Assembly: GCA_016791285.1 (NCBI GenBank)
Contig: JAEUMX010000029.1
Coordinates: forward strand, 1 to 23,065
DNA length: 23,065 nt
Source: Burkholderiales bacterium
GTDB lineage: Bacteria > Pseudomonadota > Gammaproteobacteria > Burkholderiales > JAEUMW01
Direction: 5' to 3'
Under the pieces are notes generated by a model that saw only the letters and a program-made list of their open reading frames with translations, made no database searches and was not told the origin of the DNA. A program made the position numbers and the translations under genes. Positions 15,340 to 22,239 of the stretch are shown here, piece after piece. Every line of letters starts with the position of its first letter. Position 1 is the first letter of the stretch.

Positions 15340-15812
15340 TGCGGCACGTGCTCCTGGCCTTGCTGCTGGCGCTCGCGTGGGCGTCCGTGCCCGCCCGCGA
15401 GGCGCCGCCCGCGGCGGCAGACCCGGCGCTCGAGGCGCGCCTGCACAAGCTCTCCACCGAGTTGCGCTGTCTCGTCTGTCAGAACGAGACGCTCGCGGAC
15501 TCGCGCGCCGATCTCGCCAACGACCTGCGGCGCGAGATCCGCGACATGATGAAGGCCGGCAAGAGCGATCGCGAGATCACCGAATTCCTGGTCGCCCGCT
15601 ACGGCGATTTCGTGCTCTACCGCCCGCCGGTCAAGTCGACCACACTGCTGCTGTGGGGCGGGCCGTTCGCACTGCTCGCACTGGGCATCGTGATCTGGTT
15701 CGTGCTGCTGAGGCGCCGCGCGCGTCGCGTCGAGGCGGCGCCGCTCACTGCCGAGGAGCAGCGTCTTGCCGCCGCGCTGCTCGATCCCGACCCGGCGCGG
15801 AAGACACCTTGA
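15339..15812 (+). CDS. ccmH: Cytochrome c maturation thioreductase CcmH
   Basis: CcmH is the periplasm-facing reductant of the apocytochrome CXXCH disulfide in the CcmFHI complex. The 157-residue protein has a signal peptide at about 1-20. Its active motif is LRCLVCQNETLADS with C44 and C47, close to the family consensus LRCxVCQN. A helical domain with DLRREIRDMMKAGKSDREITEFLVARYGDFVLY follows. The membrane anchor is at about 103-128, followed by basic residues. This is the short form, and the TPR part is encoded by the next gene rather than fused. The start overlaps the ccmG stop (TGATG) and the stop overlaps the ccmI TTG. Confidence 0.95.
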   Translation: MRHVLLALLLALAWASVPAREAPPAAADPALEARLHKLSTELRCLVCQNETLADSRADLANDLRREIRDMMKAGKSDREITEFLVARYGDFVLYRPPVKSTTLLLWGGPFALLALGIVIWFVLLRRRARRVEAAPLTAEEQRLAAALLDPDPARKTP

Positions 15813-17050
15813 CTGCTTTCGTCGCTGTCTGCGCCGGGCTCGTCCTGCTTGCGCTGGTCTTCGCGCTGCCGCCCTTTCTGCGGCATCCACGAGGCACAAC
15901 CGCGAACGATCGCCGTGACGCCAACCTGGCGATCTACCGCGAGCAGGTCGGCGAGCTCGACCGGGATCTGGCGGCCGGCACGCTCTCGCCCGAGCAGTGG
16001 CAAAAGGATCGCGACGAGCTCTCGCGGCGCATGCTCGAAGACGTCCGGCCAGAGGGCGAAGAGCAGACGGCCTCCGCGAGCGGTCTCTCCCGCGTGGTCC
16101 CCGCGCTGGTGCTGGCGGCGCTCTTCCCGATCGCGGCCGTGCTCATCTACACGCAGGTCGGCGCACCGGGTGCGCTCGATCCGGCAGCTCGCAGCGCCGC
16201 CGCACCCCCTGCCGCGCAGCAGTTCACCAAAGAGCAGGTGGACGAGATGCTGGCGCAGCTCGCCGCGCGGCTCGAAGCCGAACCGGACAACCTGGAGGGC
16301 TGGGTGCTGCTCGGTCGCTCGTACTCGGCGCTCGGCCGGTTCCCCGAAGCCACCGCCGCGTTGCGACGCGCCGTCGCGCTGAAGGGCGATGACCCGGACC
16401 TCCTCGCGGACTATGCCGACGCCCTCGCGATGTCGACCGGCCAGAGTCTGGAGGGCGAGCCGCTGCAGGCGATCGAGAAGGCCTTGGCCATCGACCCCGA
16501 TCACCGGAAGGCGCTCGCGCTCGCGGGCACCGCGGCCTACGAGCGCGGCGACTTCGCGGGCGCGGTCAAGCGCTGGGAGCGGTTGCTCAAGACCGTGCCC
16601 CCGGACTCGGAAGGCGCGCGCTCGATCCAGGCCAGCATCGACGAGGCACGCACCCGGGGCGGCCTGCCGGCGCCATCCGCCTCCAAGCCCGCGCCGGATG
16701 CCAAGGCGGCCCGCATCGCCGGTCTGGTCACGCTCGCGCCCGAGCTCGCCGCGCAGGCCGCGCCGGACGACACGCTCTTCGTCTATGCGCGCGCGGCCGA
16801 AGGTCCGCCCATGCCGCTCGCCGTCCAGAAGCTCAAGGTCAGCGACCTGCCGGCGAAATTCGCCCTCGACGATTCGATGTCGATGGCGCCGGGCATGGCG
16901 ATCTCCCGCTTTGCCCAGGTCATCGTGCAGGGGCGGATTTCGAAGAGCGGAGACGCCGCGCCCCGCAGCGGCGACCTCGAGGGCTCCGTCGGCCCGGTCA
17001 AGGTCGGCGGCACAGACCTCAAGCTCGTGATCGACAGAGTGCGGCCGTGA
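15809..17050 (+). CDS. ccmI: Cytochrome c maturation TPR protein CcmI
   Basis: CcmI is the membrane-bound chaperone that holds the apocytochrome C-terminus and presents it to CcmF and CcmH. From a TTG at 15809 (TTGA overlap with the ccmH stop) it has 413 residues. The first span at about 3-21 leads to a cytoplasmic helical loop containing NLAIYREQVGELDRDLAAGTLS. A second span is near 93-113. TPR units follow at about 150-270 (GWVLLGRSYSALGRFPEATAALRRAV, AIDPDHRKALALAGTAAYERGDFAGAVKRWERLL). The C-terminal domain (LAPELAAQAAPDDTLFVYARAAEGPPMPLAVQKL) is the usual CcmI periplasmic domain. No in-frame ATG lies early enough to keep the first span, which supports the TTG start. Confidence 0.93.
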   Translation: MTAFVAVCAGLVLLALVFALPPFLRHPRGTTANDRRDANLAIYREQVGELDRDLAAGTLSPEQWQKDRDELSRRMLEDVRPEGEEQTASASGLSRVVPALVLAALFPIAAVLIYTQVGAPGALDPAARSAAAPPAAQQFTKEQVDEMLAQLAARLEAEPDNLEGWVLLGRSYSALGRFPEATAALRRAVALKGDDPDLLADYADALAMSTGQSLEGEPLQAIEKALAIDPDHRKALALAGTAAYERGDFAGAVKRWERLLKTVPPDSEGARSIQASIDEARTRGGLPAPSASKPAPDAKAARIAGLVTLAPELAAQAAPDDTLFVYARAAEGPPMPLAVQKLKVSDLPAKFALDDSMSMAPGMAISRFAQVIVQGRISKSGDAAPRSGDLEGSVGPVKVGGTDLKLVIDRVRP

Positions 17051-17652
17051 TGCACCGCGAGGCCGGCCGCAGAAAGTGGGGGCCCATCGCCGGCCTGCTC
17101 GCCGTGGGTGCGCTCGTCGGCGCAGCAAGTCTGGTGATGGCCACGGAAGCCGTTCGCCAGGCGAGTACGTACGAGTTCTGCTCCGGCGCCTGTCATTCGA
17201 TGCAATGGGCGACCGAGAGCAACCAGCACAGCGTGCACTACAGCAACTCGCTCGGGCTGCGCGCAGCCTGCGCCGACTGCCACATTCCCCACCACACCGG
17301 GCACTCCGGTCCGATCGAGTACCTCGAGCTGGTGGCGTTCAAGGCGAAGGGGGGAATCGGCGACCTGATCGCGGAAATGCGTGGCGGGATTCCCAACCGT
17401 GACCAGTGGGAGCGGGAACAGCCACGGCTCTCACAGGCGGTCGTGCAGTGGTTCGAGGACAGCCGTTCGATTACATGCCAGGGCTGTCACGACCTCAAGG
17501 CGTTCGGTGGCGACTACAGCCAGATGACGAAGATGGTCCACGCGGACCTGCTGCACGCCACGACCGTGAATTGCGTCAAGTGCCACAAGCACGTCGGACA
17601 CGTTTACTCGACGTCCGCCGAGGATCAGGCGAAGACCCAGAGCCGACCCTGA
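17050..17652 (+). CDS. NapC/NirT-type tetraheme cytochrome c with a CX3CH site
   Basis: This family consists of membrane-anchored quinol dehydrogenases that pass electrons to periplasmic reductases or oxidases. The 200-residue protein has a basic start, one N-terminal anchor at about 13-32, and four heme sites. These are C44-SGA-C48-H49 with a following Met (SM), C74-AD-C77-H78, C143-QG-C146-H147 and C175-VK-C178-H179. The first site has three residues between the cysteines instead of two. NapC-like features are NQHSVHYSNSLGLRAACADCHIP and the terminal CHKHVGH. No napA, nir or dms partner is in view, so its redox partner is unknown. It starts within the ccmI stop, at ATG 17050 (TGATG) or GTG 17047, so it is part of the ccm operon. 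Confidence 0.9.
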   Translation: MHREAGRRKWGPIAGLLAVGALVGAASLVMATEAVRQASTYEFCSGACHSMQWATESNQHSVHYSNSLGLRAACADCHIPHHTGHSGPIEYLELVAFKAKGGIGDLIAEMRGGIPNRDQWEREQPRLSQAVVQWFEDSRSITCQGCHDLKAFGGDYSQMTKMVHADLLHATTVNCVKCHKHVGHVYSTSAEDQAKTQSRP

Positions 17653-17676
17653 GCGCGATCGGGTGCGCAGCCGCGA

Positions 17677-18063
17677 TCAGAGCTTGAAGCGATGCGCCGT
17701 GTGCAGGTCGGGCGAGTACGACGCTTCCTGACCCGTGCGCCGAAAGTAGTCCGGCGCGGCGAAGGCCGTGACCACGCCGTCGGTGCCGATCGGCAGCCAC
17801 ACCGTTCGCGCCGCACGCGCAGCGTGCTCGACCTCGATGCGGCCGGCGCCACCAGCGCCGGCATCGCGCACGAAATCGGCGATCGCCCGGCTCGTCTCGT
17901 CGTCCTCACTGACGAACGCGTCCCAGGTCGGGGGCAGCCGCGCCGTGTCGTAGCTCACGTGCAGCACGTTCCCGCTGGCGCGATGGTGCGTGCGCAGGCG
18001 GCATTCGCAGCCGAAGCGCGCCTCGATCGCCCGGGAAAGCGCCGGCAGGTCGATTGCCGACAC
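17677..18063 (-). CDS. Unrecognised 128-residue protein downstream of enolase
   Basis: I do not recognise this protein. It begins MSAIDLPALSRAIEARFGCECRLRTHHRASGN, which suggests an alpha-beta cytoplasmic domain with a Cys-x-Cys pair (residues 19 and 21). It ends FRRTGQEASYSPDLHTAHRFKL. A central glycine/alanine-rich loop (DAGAGGAGRIEVE) separates two amphipathic parts. There is no signal peptide or membrane span. The start is 25 bases downstream of the enolase stop on the same strand, so it may be read from the eno transcript. Many betaproteobacteria carry ftsB after eno, but this is not FtsB (no membrane span or coiled coil). A longer frame on the opposite strand exists here, but its translation is Arg-rich and shadow-like. 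Confidence 0.6.
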   Translation of the reverse strand: MSAIDLPALSRAIEARFGCECRLRTHHRASGNVLHVSYDTARLPPTWDAFVSEDDETSRAIADFVRDAGAGGAGRIEVEHAARAARTVWLPIGTDGVVTAFAAPDYFRRTGQEASYSPDLHTAHRFKL

Positions 18064-18088
18064 GCCGACCCCTCCCCGGGCATTCGGC

Positions 18089-19378
18089 TCAGCGGATCTT
18101 GCCCTGATACTTCGCCTTCTTGCCGAGCTGCTCTTCGATGCGCAGCAGCTGGTTGTACTTGGCGATGCGATCGGTGCGCGACAGGCTGCCCGTCTTGATC
18201 TGACCGGCGCCGGTGCCGACGGCGAGATCGGCGATGAAGGAGTCTTCGGTCTCCCCCGAGCGGTGCGAGGAGATGACGCCGTAACCCGCCTTCTGCGCCA
18301 TCTTGATGCAGTCGAGCGTCTCGGTCACGGTGCCGATCTGGTTGACCTTGATGAGGATCGCATTCGCCGCCCCCATGTCGATGCCCTGCTTGAGGCGCTC
18401 GGTGTTGGTCACAAAGAAATCGTCGCCGACGATCTGCAGCTTCTTGCCCATCGCCTTCGTGAACTTCACGTAGCCGTCCCAGTCGTTCTGGTCGAGGCCG
18501 TCCTCGATGGAGACGATGGGGTACTTCTTGCACCAGTCGGCGTACTTCGCAACCATGTCGTCCGCGGTGTAGAGCTTGTCGGGGTCGGACTTCCAGAACT
18601 TGTAGCCCTTGCGCTGCCCTTCGTCGAACAACTCCGAGGAAGCGCAGTCGAGCGCGATCGCAAGCTGCGACCCCGGCTTGTAACCGGCGCTCGTGATCGC
18701 CTCCATCACCACTTCGAGGGCCTCGTCGTTGGTGAGGTCGGGCGCGAAGCCGCCTTCGTCGCCGACCGAGGTCGCCTTCTTCGCCTTCTTGAGAATCCCC
18801 TTCAGCGTGTGGAACACCTCGGTGATCCAGCGCAGCCCCTCGGAGTAGGACGGGGCACCCACCGGCATCACCATGAATTCCTGGAAGTCGATCATGTTGT
18901 CGGCGTGTTTGCCGCCGTTGATGATGTTGGCCATCGGCGTGGGCAGCACGAAATTCTTGTTCTTGTGCAGCTTGCCGATGTACTTCCACACCGGCATGCC
19001 GGAGACGTAGGCACCCGCCACGCAGATGCCCATCGACGCGCCGAGGATGGCGTTGGCGCCGAGTTCGTTCTTGTTCGGTGTGCCATCGAGGTCGATCATC
19101 GCCTCGTCCAGGCCGCGCTGGTCGAGCGGATCCTTGCCCTTGAGTCGCTTGACGATCCTGGTGTTGACGTTGGCGACGGCCTGGGTGACGCCCTTGCCCA
19201 CCCACTTCTTCTTGTCGCCGTCGCGCAGTTCGCAGGCCTCGTATTCGCCGGTGGAGGCGCCGCTCGGCACCGCGGCGCGGGCGACGAAACCATCGTCGAG
19301 GACGACGTCCACTTCCACGGTCGGGTTGCCGCGCGAGTCCAGGATCTGACGGCCGATGACCTTCGTGATTTTTGCCAT
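18089..19378 (-). CDS. eno: Enolase
   Basis: This is the glycolytic enzyme that interconverts 2-phosphoglycerate and phosphoenolpyruvate, and in many proteobacteria it is also an RNA degradosome subunit. The 429-residue protein is full length. Active-site features are [10 protein letters not shown] at 39-48, H159 in GGKHAD, and E208 in [10 protein letters not shown]. The Mg ligands are D244, E292 (IEDGL) and D319 (VGDDFF), the catalytic base is K344 in LIKVNQIGT, and SHRSGETED runs from 371. AAGGGAG lies about 6 bases before the ATG at 19378 and excludes the long upstream extension. The upstream leader has a candidate promoter and two hairpins. Its strong codon bias creates a very long shadow frame on the opposite strand. 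Confidence 0.98.
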   Translation of the reverse strand: MAKITKVIGRQILDSRGNPTVEVDVVLDDGFVARAAVPSGASTGEYEACELRDGDKKKWVGKGVTQAVANVNTRIVKRLKGKDPLDQRGLDEAMIDLDGTPNKNELGANAILGASMGICVAGAYVSGMPVWKYIGKLHKNKNFVLPTPMANIINGGKHADNMIDFQEFMVMPVGAPSYSEGLRWITEVFHTLKGILKKAKKATSVGDEGGFAPDLTNDEALEVVMEAITSAGYKPGSQLAIALDCASSELFDEGQRKGYKFWKSDPDKLYTADDMVAKYADWCKKYPIVSIEDGLDQNDWDGYVKFTKAMGKKLQIVGDDFFVTNTERLKQGIDMGAANAILIKVNQIGTVTETLDCIKMAQKAGYGVISSHRSGETEDSFIADLAVGTGAGQIKTGSLSRTDRIAKYNQLLRIEEQLGKKAKYQGKIR

Positions 19379-19408
19379 GACTGCTCCCTTGGTTGGAGGT
19401 GTTGGAGA

Positions 19409-19431
19409 ACGGGATTGCAGGCGCAACCCGT
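19409..19431 (-). promoter_or_regulatory. Hairpin in the enolase leader
   Basis: ACGGG-(A)-TTGC at 19409-19418 and GCAACCCGT at 19423-19431 pair as a 9-bp stem with one bulged A and a 4-base loop, about 30 bases upstream of the eno start codon. GATTGCRGGCG occurs twice as a direct repeat overlapping it (near 19413 and 19432), so alternative folds are possible. No T-tract follows. Confidence 0.4.
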
Positions 19432-19473
19432 GATTGCGGGCGTCGTTTTCCGTGTTCTCGGTCAGAACGAGTG

Positions 19474-19492
19474 GTGGAATTCTGGATTCCAC
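19474..19492 (-). promoter_or_regulatory. Inverted repeat GTGGAAT-N5-ATTCCAC upstream of eno
   Basis: This is a perfect 7-bp inverted repeat with a 5-base spacer. It lies just downstream of the predicted eno -10 box, about where transcription would begin. It could be an operator or a hairpin at the 5' end of the eno leader. Confidence 0.4.
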
Positions 19493-19504
19493 TTCGTGGG
19501 CGCG

Positions 19505-19533
19505 AGTATTTCGGGTTTGCTCGTTCCGGTCAA
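19505..19533 (-). promoter_or_regulatory. Candidate sigma-70 promoter of eno
   Basis: On the minus strand TTGACC (19528-19533) and AATACT (19505-19510) are separated by 17 bases, matching 5 and 4 positions of the consensus hexamers. Transcription would start near 19498 and leave a leader of roughly 120 bases before the eno ATG. Confidence 0.5.
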
Positions 19534-19597
19534 CCGTCCCTTGCACGCCGTCGCCTCGGTGTTCGCGGCCGGCACAATCCACACGGTGTGGCGTGCA

Positions 19598-20140
19598 CTA
19601 GCGGATGAAGTCGCGGTTGACCTCGCGGAAAAGGTCCGTGCCGGCGCGCCGGAGCCACTCGAACGCCACCATCTCGCGCGACACCACCTCCGCCCCGCTG
19701 CGTGCCATGCGGGCGAGGGCCAGATCGCGGTCGAGCGGGCGACGCGAGCCGACCGCCTCCGCGACCACGAACACCTTCTTTCCCGCCGCGCAAAGATCGA
19801 GCACCGTCTGCAAGACGCAGACATGCGCTTCGGTTCCGGTCACCACCCACTGCTGCCGCCCGAACAGCGGGAGTTGCTGCAGGACGCCATCGGTGACGCA
19901 GGAGAAGAAGACCTTTTCGACGAACGCGTCGGCCGGGAGCGCCTCACGCAGTGCCGGGACGCTTCGACCCAGGCCCTGCGGGTATTGCTCCGAAGCGACC
20001 ACCGGGACCTGCATGCGCCGGGCGAGGCGGATCAGCCAGAGGCATTGCTCCAGCACGCGAGCACCGTCATGGATAACAGGCAGCAGCCGCTCCTGTACAT
20101 CGACGATCAGCAGCACCGATCGCCCGGCTTCCATCAGCAT
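19598..20140 (-). CDS. Isochorismatase-family cysteine hydrolase
   Basis: This is a member of the isochorismatase-like hydrolase superfamily (YcaC-type), cytoplasmic enzymes that cleave amide, ester or vinyl ether bonds through a Cys-Asp-Lys triad. The 180-residue protein shows D14 in LLIVDVQERLLP, K76 in VEKVFFSC and the nucleophile C108 in VTGTEAHVCVLQT. The EQYPQGLG segment following VPVVASE is typical of the YcaC-like group. The substrate cannot be predicted from sequence. The start may be ATG 20140 or 20134. The second lies before EAGRSVLLIVD and is equally plausible. It lies 219 bases upstream of eno on the same strand, which has its own candidate promoter, and diverges from the small secreted protein gene across about 200 bases. 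Confidence 0.9.
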   Translation of the reverse strand: MLMEAGRSVLLIVDVQERLLPVIHDGARVLEQCLWLIRLARRMQVPVVASEQYPQGLGRSVPALREALPADAFVEKVFFSCVTDGVLQQLPLFGRQQWVVTGTEAHVCVLQTVLDLCAAGKKVFVVAEAVGSRRPLDRDLALARMARSGAEVVSREMVAFEWLRRAGTDLFREVNRDFIR

Positions 20141-20196
20141 GTTCGGCTCTCCGCAATGTAGGTCGAAACACTCGCCGTCCCAACGAAGTGTGAATA

Positions 20197-20217
20197 TTGC
20201 ACAGATTTGCTGTGCAA
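20197..20217. promoter_or_regulatory. Perfect inverted repeat TTGCACAG-N5-CTGTGCAA, candidate operator
   Basis: An 8-bp perfect palindrome with spacer ATTTG sits in the divergent region between the hydrolase (start 20140) and the secreted protein (start 20341). A further TGCGCA half-like sequence follows near 20223. The arms are AT/GC mixed and symmetric, as in binding sites of dimeric repressors or LysR-type regulators. The regulator is not encoded in the window. Confidence 0.5.
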
Positions 20218-20340
20218 CGGTGCGCAGAATTCCCGGTTACTCGAGCATAGATTGGTCTCCAACACACCAACGATTCCCAGAAGGCCTGCGATAGCGGTGT
20301 GGGATATCAGGGCCAAGTTGCCAACGGATGGAGGCTCGAC

Positions 20341-20709
20341 ATGAACATCAGACAATTCACCACACATTTCCACCTGGCGATAGCGGCCGGGGCGCTCACA
20401 GCCCTCTCCGCGGCCGCGCCAGCGCAGGCGGTCGACCAGGACGCGTGGCTGCAGGAGCAGCTCGCCGCCAGCGACGGGGGGTCATACTCGGCGTTCGTTC
20501 CCGGGGAGAAGAGCGCGGGCGGGTACGAGACCAACGCCCAAAGCGCATGGCTCGAGCAACAACTCGCCATCAGCGACGGCTCCGCGCCCGTCAGTGAGGG
20601 CGACGCAAGACGCGTCTATGCCGCTCCGAGTCCGAACGACGCAGTATCGAACAGGCAGTTTGCGTTCGTCGAGCACGGGCTGCATCAGAGCGACGGTTGC
20701 AACGAGTAG
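20341..20709 (+). CDS. Small secreted protein with three SDG-ended repeats
   Basis: I do not recognise this family. The 122-residue protein has a signal peptide (MNIRQFTTHFHLAIAAGALT, then ALSAAAPAQA) with likely cleavage after residue 30. The mature part is about 92 residues, acidic, and built on an imperfect repeat. The copies are QDAWLQEQLAASDG (33-46), QSAWLEQQLAISDG (67-80) and a divergent NRQFAFVEHGLHQSDG (104-119), each on a probable short amphipathic helix ending in SDG. The linkers are rich in Ser, Gly and Pro. A single Cys lies two residues before the end. GGAGG precedes the ATG at 20341, which excludes the longer frame from 20299. A strong hairpin follows the stop. A periplasmic binding or scaffold role is possible but is a guess. 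Confidence 0.75.
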   Translation: MNIRQFTTHFHLAIAAGALTALSAAAPAQAVDQDAWLQEQLAASDGGSYSAFVPGEKSAGGYETNAQSAWLEQQLAISDGSAPVSEGDARRVYAAPSPNDAVSNRQFAFVEHGLHQSDGCNE

Positions 20710-20721
20710 CACGGTATGGAG

Positions 20722-20747
20722 CGCCCCGCGCAAACCCGCGCGGGGCG
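20722..20747 (+). terminator. GC-rich hairpin after the secreted protein gene
   Basis: CGCCCCGCGC at 20722-20731 and GCGCGGGGCG at 20738-20747 form a perfect 10-bp stem with loop AAACCC, 12 bases after the stop codon. The sequence after it (TATCAGCC) lacks a T-run, so this is a factor-independent terminator of poor form, or an mRNA 3' stabiliser. Confidence 0.6.
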
Positions 20748-20777
20748 TATCAGCCAGCGGAATCTCCGTTCCCTGGC

Positions 20778-20783
20778 TATAGT
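20778..20783 (+). promoter_or_regulatory. Putative -10 box (TATAGT) for the substrate-binding protein gene
   Basis: TATAGT matches 5 of 6 -10 positions and is followed by AGGAGGG and the ATG at 20804. A start near 20790 leaves a short leader containing the ribosome-binding site. No clear -35 is present, because the terminator hairpin occupies much of the upstream DNA. Confidence 0.4.
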
Positions 20784-20803
20784 GTGGAAAAGGAGGGACG
20801 GAC

Positions 20804-21799
20804 ATGGTGGCTCCCCTTCGCGTTCTCGTGCTCACCTGTCTGCTGGCCGCGATCGCCGTGGCAACGGCGCAACCGCCGGCGAAGGTCTACCGGGTGGGTG
20901 TGCTCGCTGGAGCTGCCATGCAGTCCATGTGGCGGACCCAACCCCAGTACGAGGCGTTTCTGGACGGGCTGCGGCAGCACGGCTATGTGGAAGGCCAGAA
21001 CGTCGCGATCGAGTTTCGAACCGCCGAGGGCAAGTACGAGCGGCTTCCCGATCTCGCAGCCGAGCTGGTCGGTCTCAACGTGGACGTGCTGTTCGTCGTG
21101 ACCTGCGGCGCCCCGCTCGATGCGGCGCGACGCGCGACACGCACCACCCCCATCGTTGTCGGCGCCTGCACGGATGACATGGTCGCCGCCGGCATCGTGA
21201 AGAGTCTTGCTCGCCCTGAAGGAAACATCACCGGACTGCAAAAGCTGAATCCGGAATTGTCCGCGAAGCGGTTGGAGCTGCTGAAGGCGGCAGTGCCCAA
21301 CGCCTCCCGCGTGGCGGTGCTGTGGGATCCGGGCTATTCCGACTTCGCGGCCGATTGGGGCGCCTTGCGCACCGCTGCCGACGCCTTGGGCGTCACCGTG
21401 CAGCCCGTGGAGGTTCACGGGCCCGCTGAATACGAAACGGCGTTCGCCACGATGGTGGCGAGGCGAGTCGACGCGCTGCTTACGTTCTCGGACGCGATGA
21501 CCTACGTCCACGGTCGGCAACTCGTGCGGCTCGCAGCCGACAATCGCCTCCCGGCGATTTACGCGTACCAGGAGATCACGAGCGCGGGAGGCTTCCTCTC
21601 CTACGGACCCAGCATCCCCGACATGTTTCGCCACGCCACCGTCTTCGTCGACAAGATTCTGCACGGGGCCAGGCCGGGCGACCTGCCCATCGAGCAGCCG
21701 ACGCATTTCGAGCTGGTCGTCAACCTCAGGACCGCCAGGGCGCTCGGCATCACGATCCCGCAATCGATCCTGATGCGAGCGGACAAGGTGATCGAATGA
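20804..21799 (+). CDS. ABC transporter substrate-binding protein (PF04392 family)
   Basis: This is a periplasmic solute-binding protein of the ABC_sub_bind family, related to TrpX-like proteins. Its ligand is unknown. The 331-residue protein has a signal peptide with likely cleavage after ATA (about residue 22). The first lobe contains YRVGVLAG, FLDGLRQHGYVEGQNVAIEFR and YERLPDLAAELVGLNVDVLFV, and the hinge PIVVGACTDDMVAAGIVKSLARPEGNITGL. The second lobe is SAKRLELLKAAVPNASRVAVLWDP, and the C-terminal signature DLPIEQPTHFELVVNLRTARALGITIPQSILMRADKVIE is typical of the family. AGGAGGG lies at a good distance before the ATG. No permease or ATPase genes are visible. Its last 18 bases recur exactly at 22656-22673, beyond the TA module. 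Confidence 0.93.
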   Translation: MVAPLRVLVLTCLLAAIAVATAQPPAKVYRVGVLAGAAMQSMWRTQPQYEAFLDGLRQHGYVEGQNVAIEFRTAEGKYERLPDLAAELVGLNVDVLFVVTCGAPLDAARRATRTTPIVVGACTDDMVAAGIVKSLARPEGNITGLQKLNPELSAKRLELLKAAVPNASRVAVLWDPGYSDFAADWGALRTAADALGVTVQPVEVHGPAEYETAFATMVARRVDALLTFSDAMTYVHGRQLVRLAADNRLPAIYAYQEITSAGGFLSYGPSIPDMFRHATVFVDKILHGARPGDLPIEQPTHFELVVNLRTARALGITIPQSILMRADKVIE

Positions 21800-21834
21800 G
21801 TAGCTGTTCGACAGTTGGTCTCGCGGGCAGGCCG

Positions 21835-22239
21835 TTACAGCACCTGCCTGAATGGCTTGCCGCTGGAAAGACGGTAAACCGCGAAGTCCCTGCGGTCTAT
21901 CGTGAGGATTTCGTCGATGCCACTCTTGTCTGCCAGCCACACCAAAGAGGCGTCGGCAAAGTCCATGTCCCGGTCTCCGTATTTGGACAGCAGTGCAATC
22001 AGCGCGTCCAGATCCACCACGGACATGGATGCCACGAGCAATCCACCGCGTTTGATCCAGGTCAGGAACGCCGCCTTACCCGCAGCATTGAGGAAGTGAC
22101 AGACTTCGGTGACCACTGGCCAGGTGCTGTGGAGCCTGCTCTTGCTGGTCGCGAGAAAGTGACGGACCTCCTTGTGGCGCGGCTCGCGCTGCCTGAAGAG
22201 CGCGATCAGGGGGCCAGCGTCAACCAGAATGTTTTGCAC
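21835..22239 (-). CDS. PIN-domain toxin, VapC-like
   Basis: This is a putative Mg-dependent RNase of a type II toxin-antitoxin pair. The 134-residue length is normal for VapC. The acidic PIN residues are visible as D7 (ILVDAGPLIALF), E45 (PVVTEVCHFL), D93 and D96 (MDFADASLV), and D115 (LTIDRRDF). The start codon lies inside the upstream antitoxin gene (20-base overlap). Its GC content and codon use look lower than the flanking substrate-binding genes, in line with horizontal acquisition. The cellular RNA target is unknown. Confidence 0.9.
   Translation of the reverse strand: MQNILVDAGPLIALFRQREPRHKEVRHFLATSKSRLHSTWPVVTEVCHFLNAAGKAAFLTWIKRGGLLVASMSVVDLDALIALLSKYGDRDMDFADASLVWLADKSGIDEILTIDRRDFAVYRLSSGKPFRQVL

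Noticed and set aside
17653..17676. Terminator between the tetraheme cytochrome and the 128-residue gene
   Set aside because: GCGCGATC and GCCGCGATC are direct rather than inverted repeats, so no stable stem with flanking T residues is visible.
17990..20161. A 723-codon plus-strand frame antisense to enolase and the hydrolase
   Set aside because: Strong codon bias in eno removes stops from the antisense frame. The translation shows no domain, and both genes beneath it are unmistakable.
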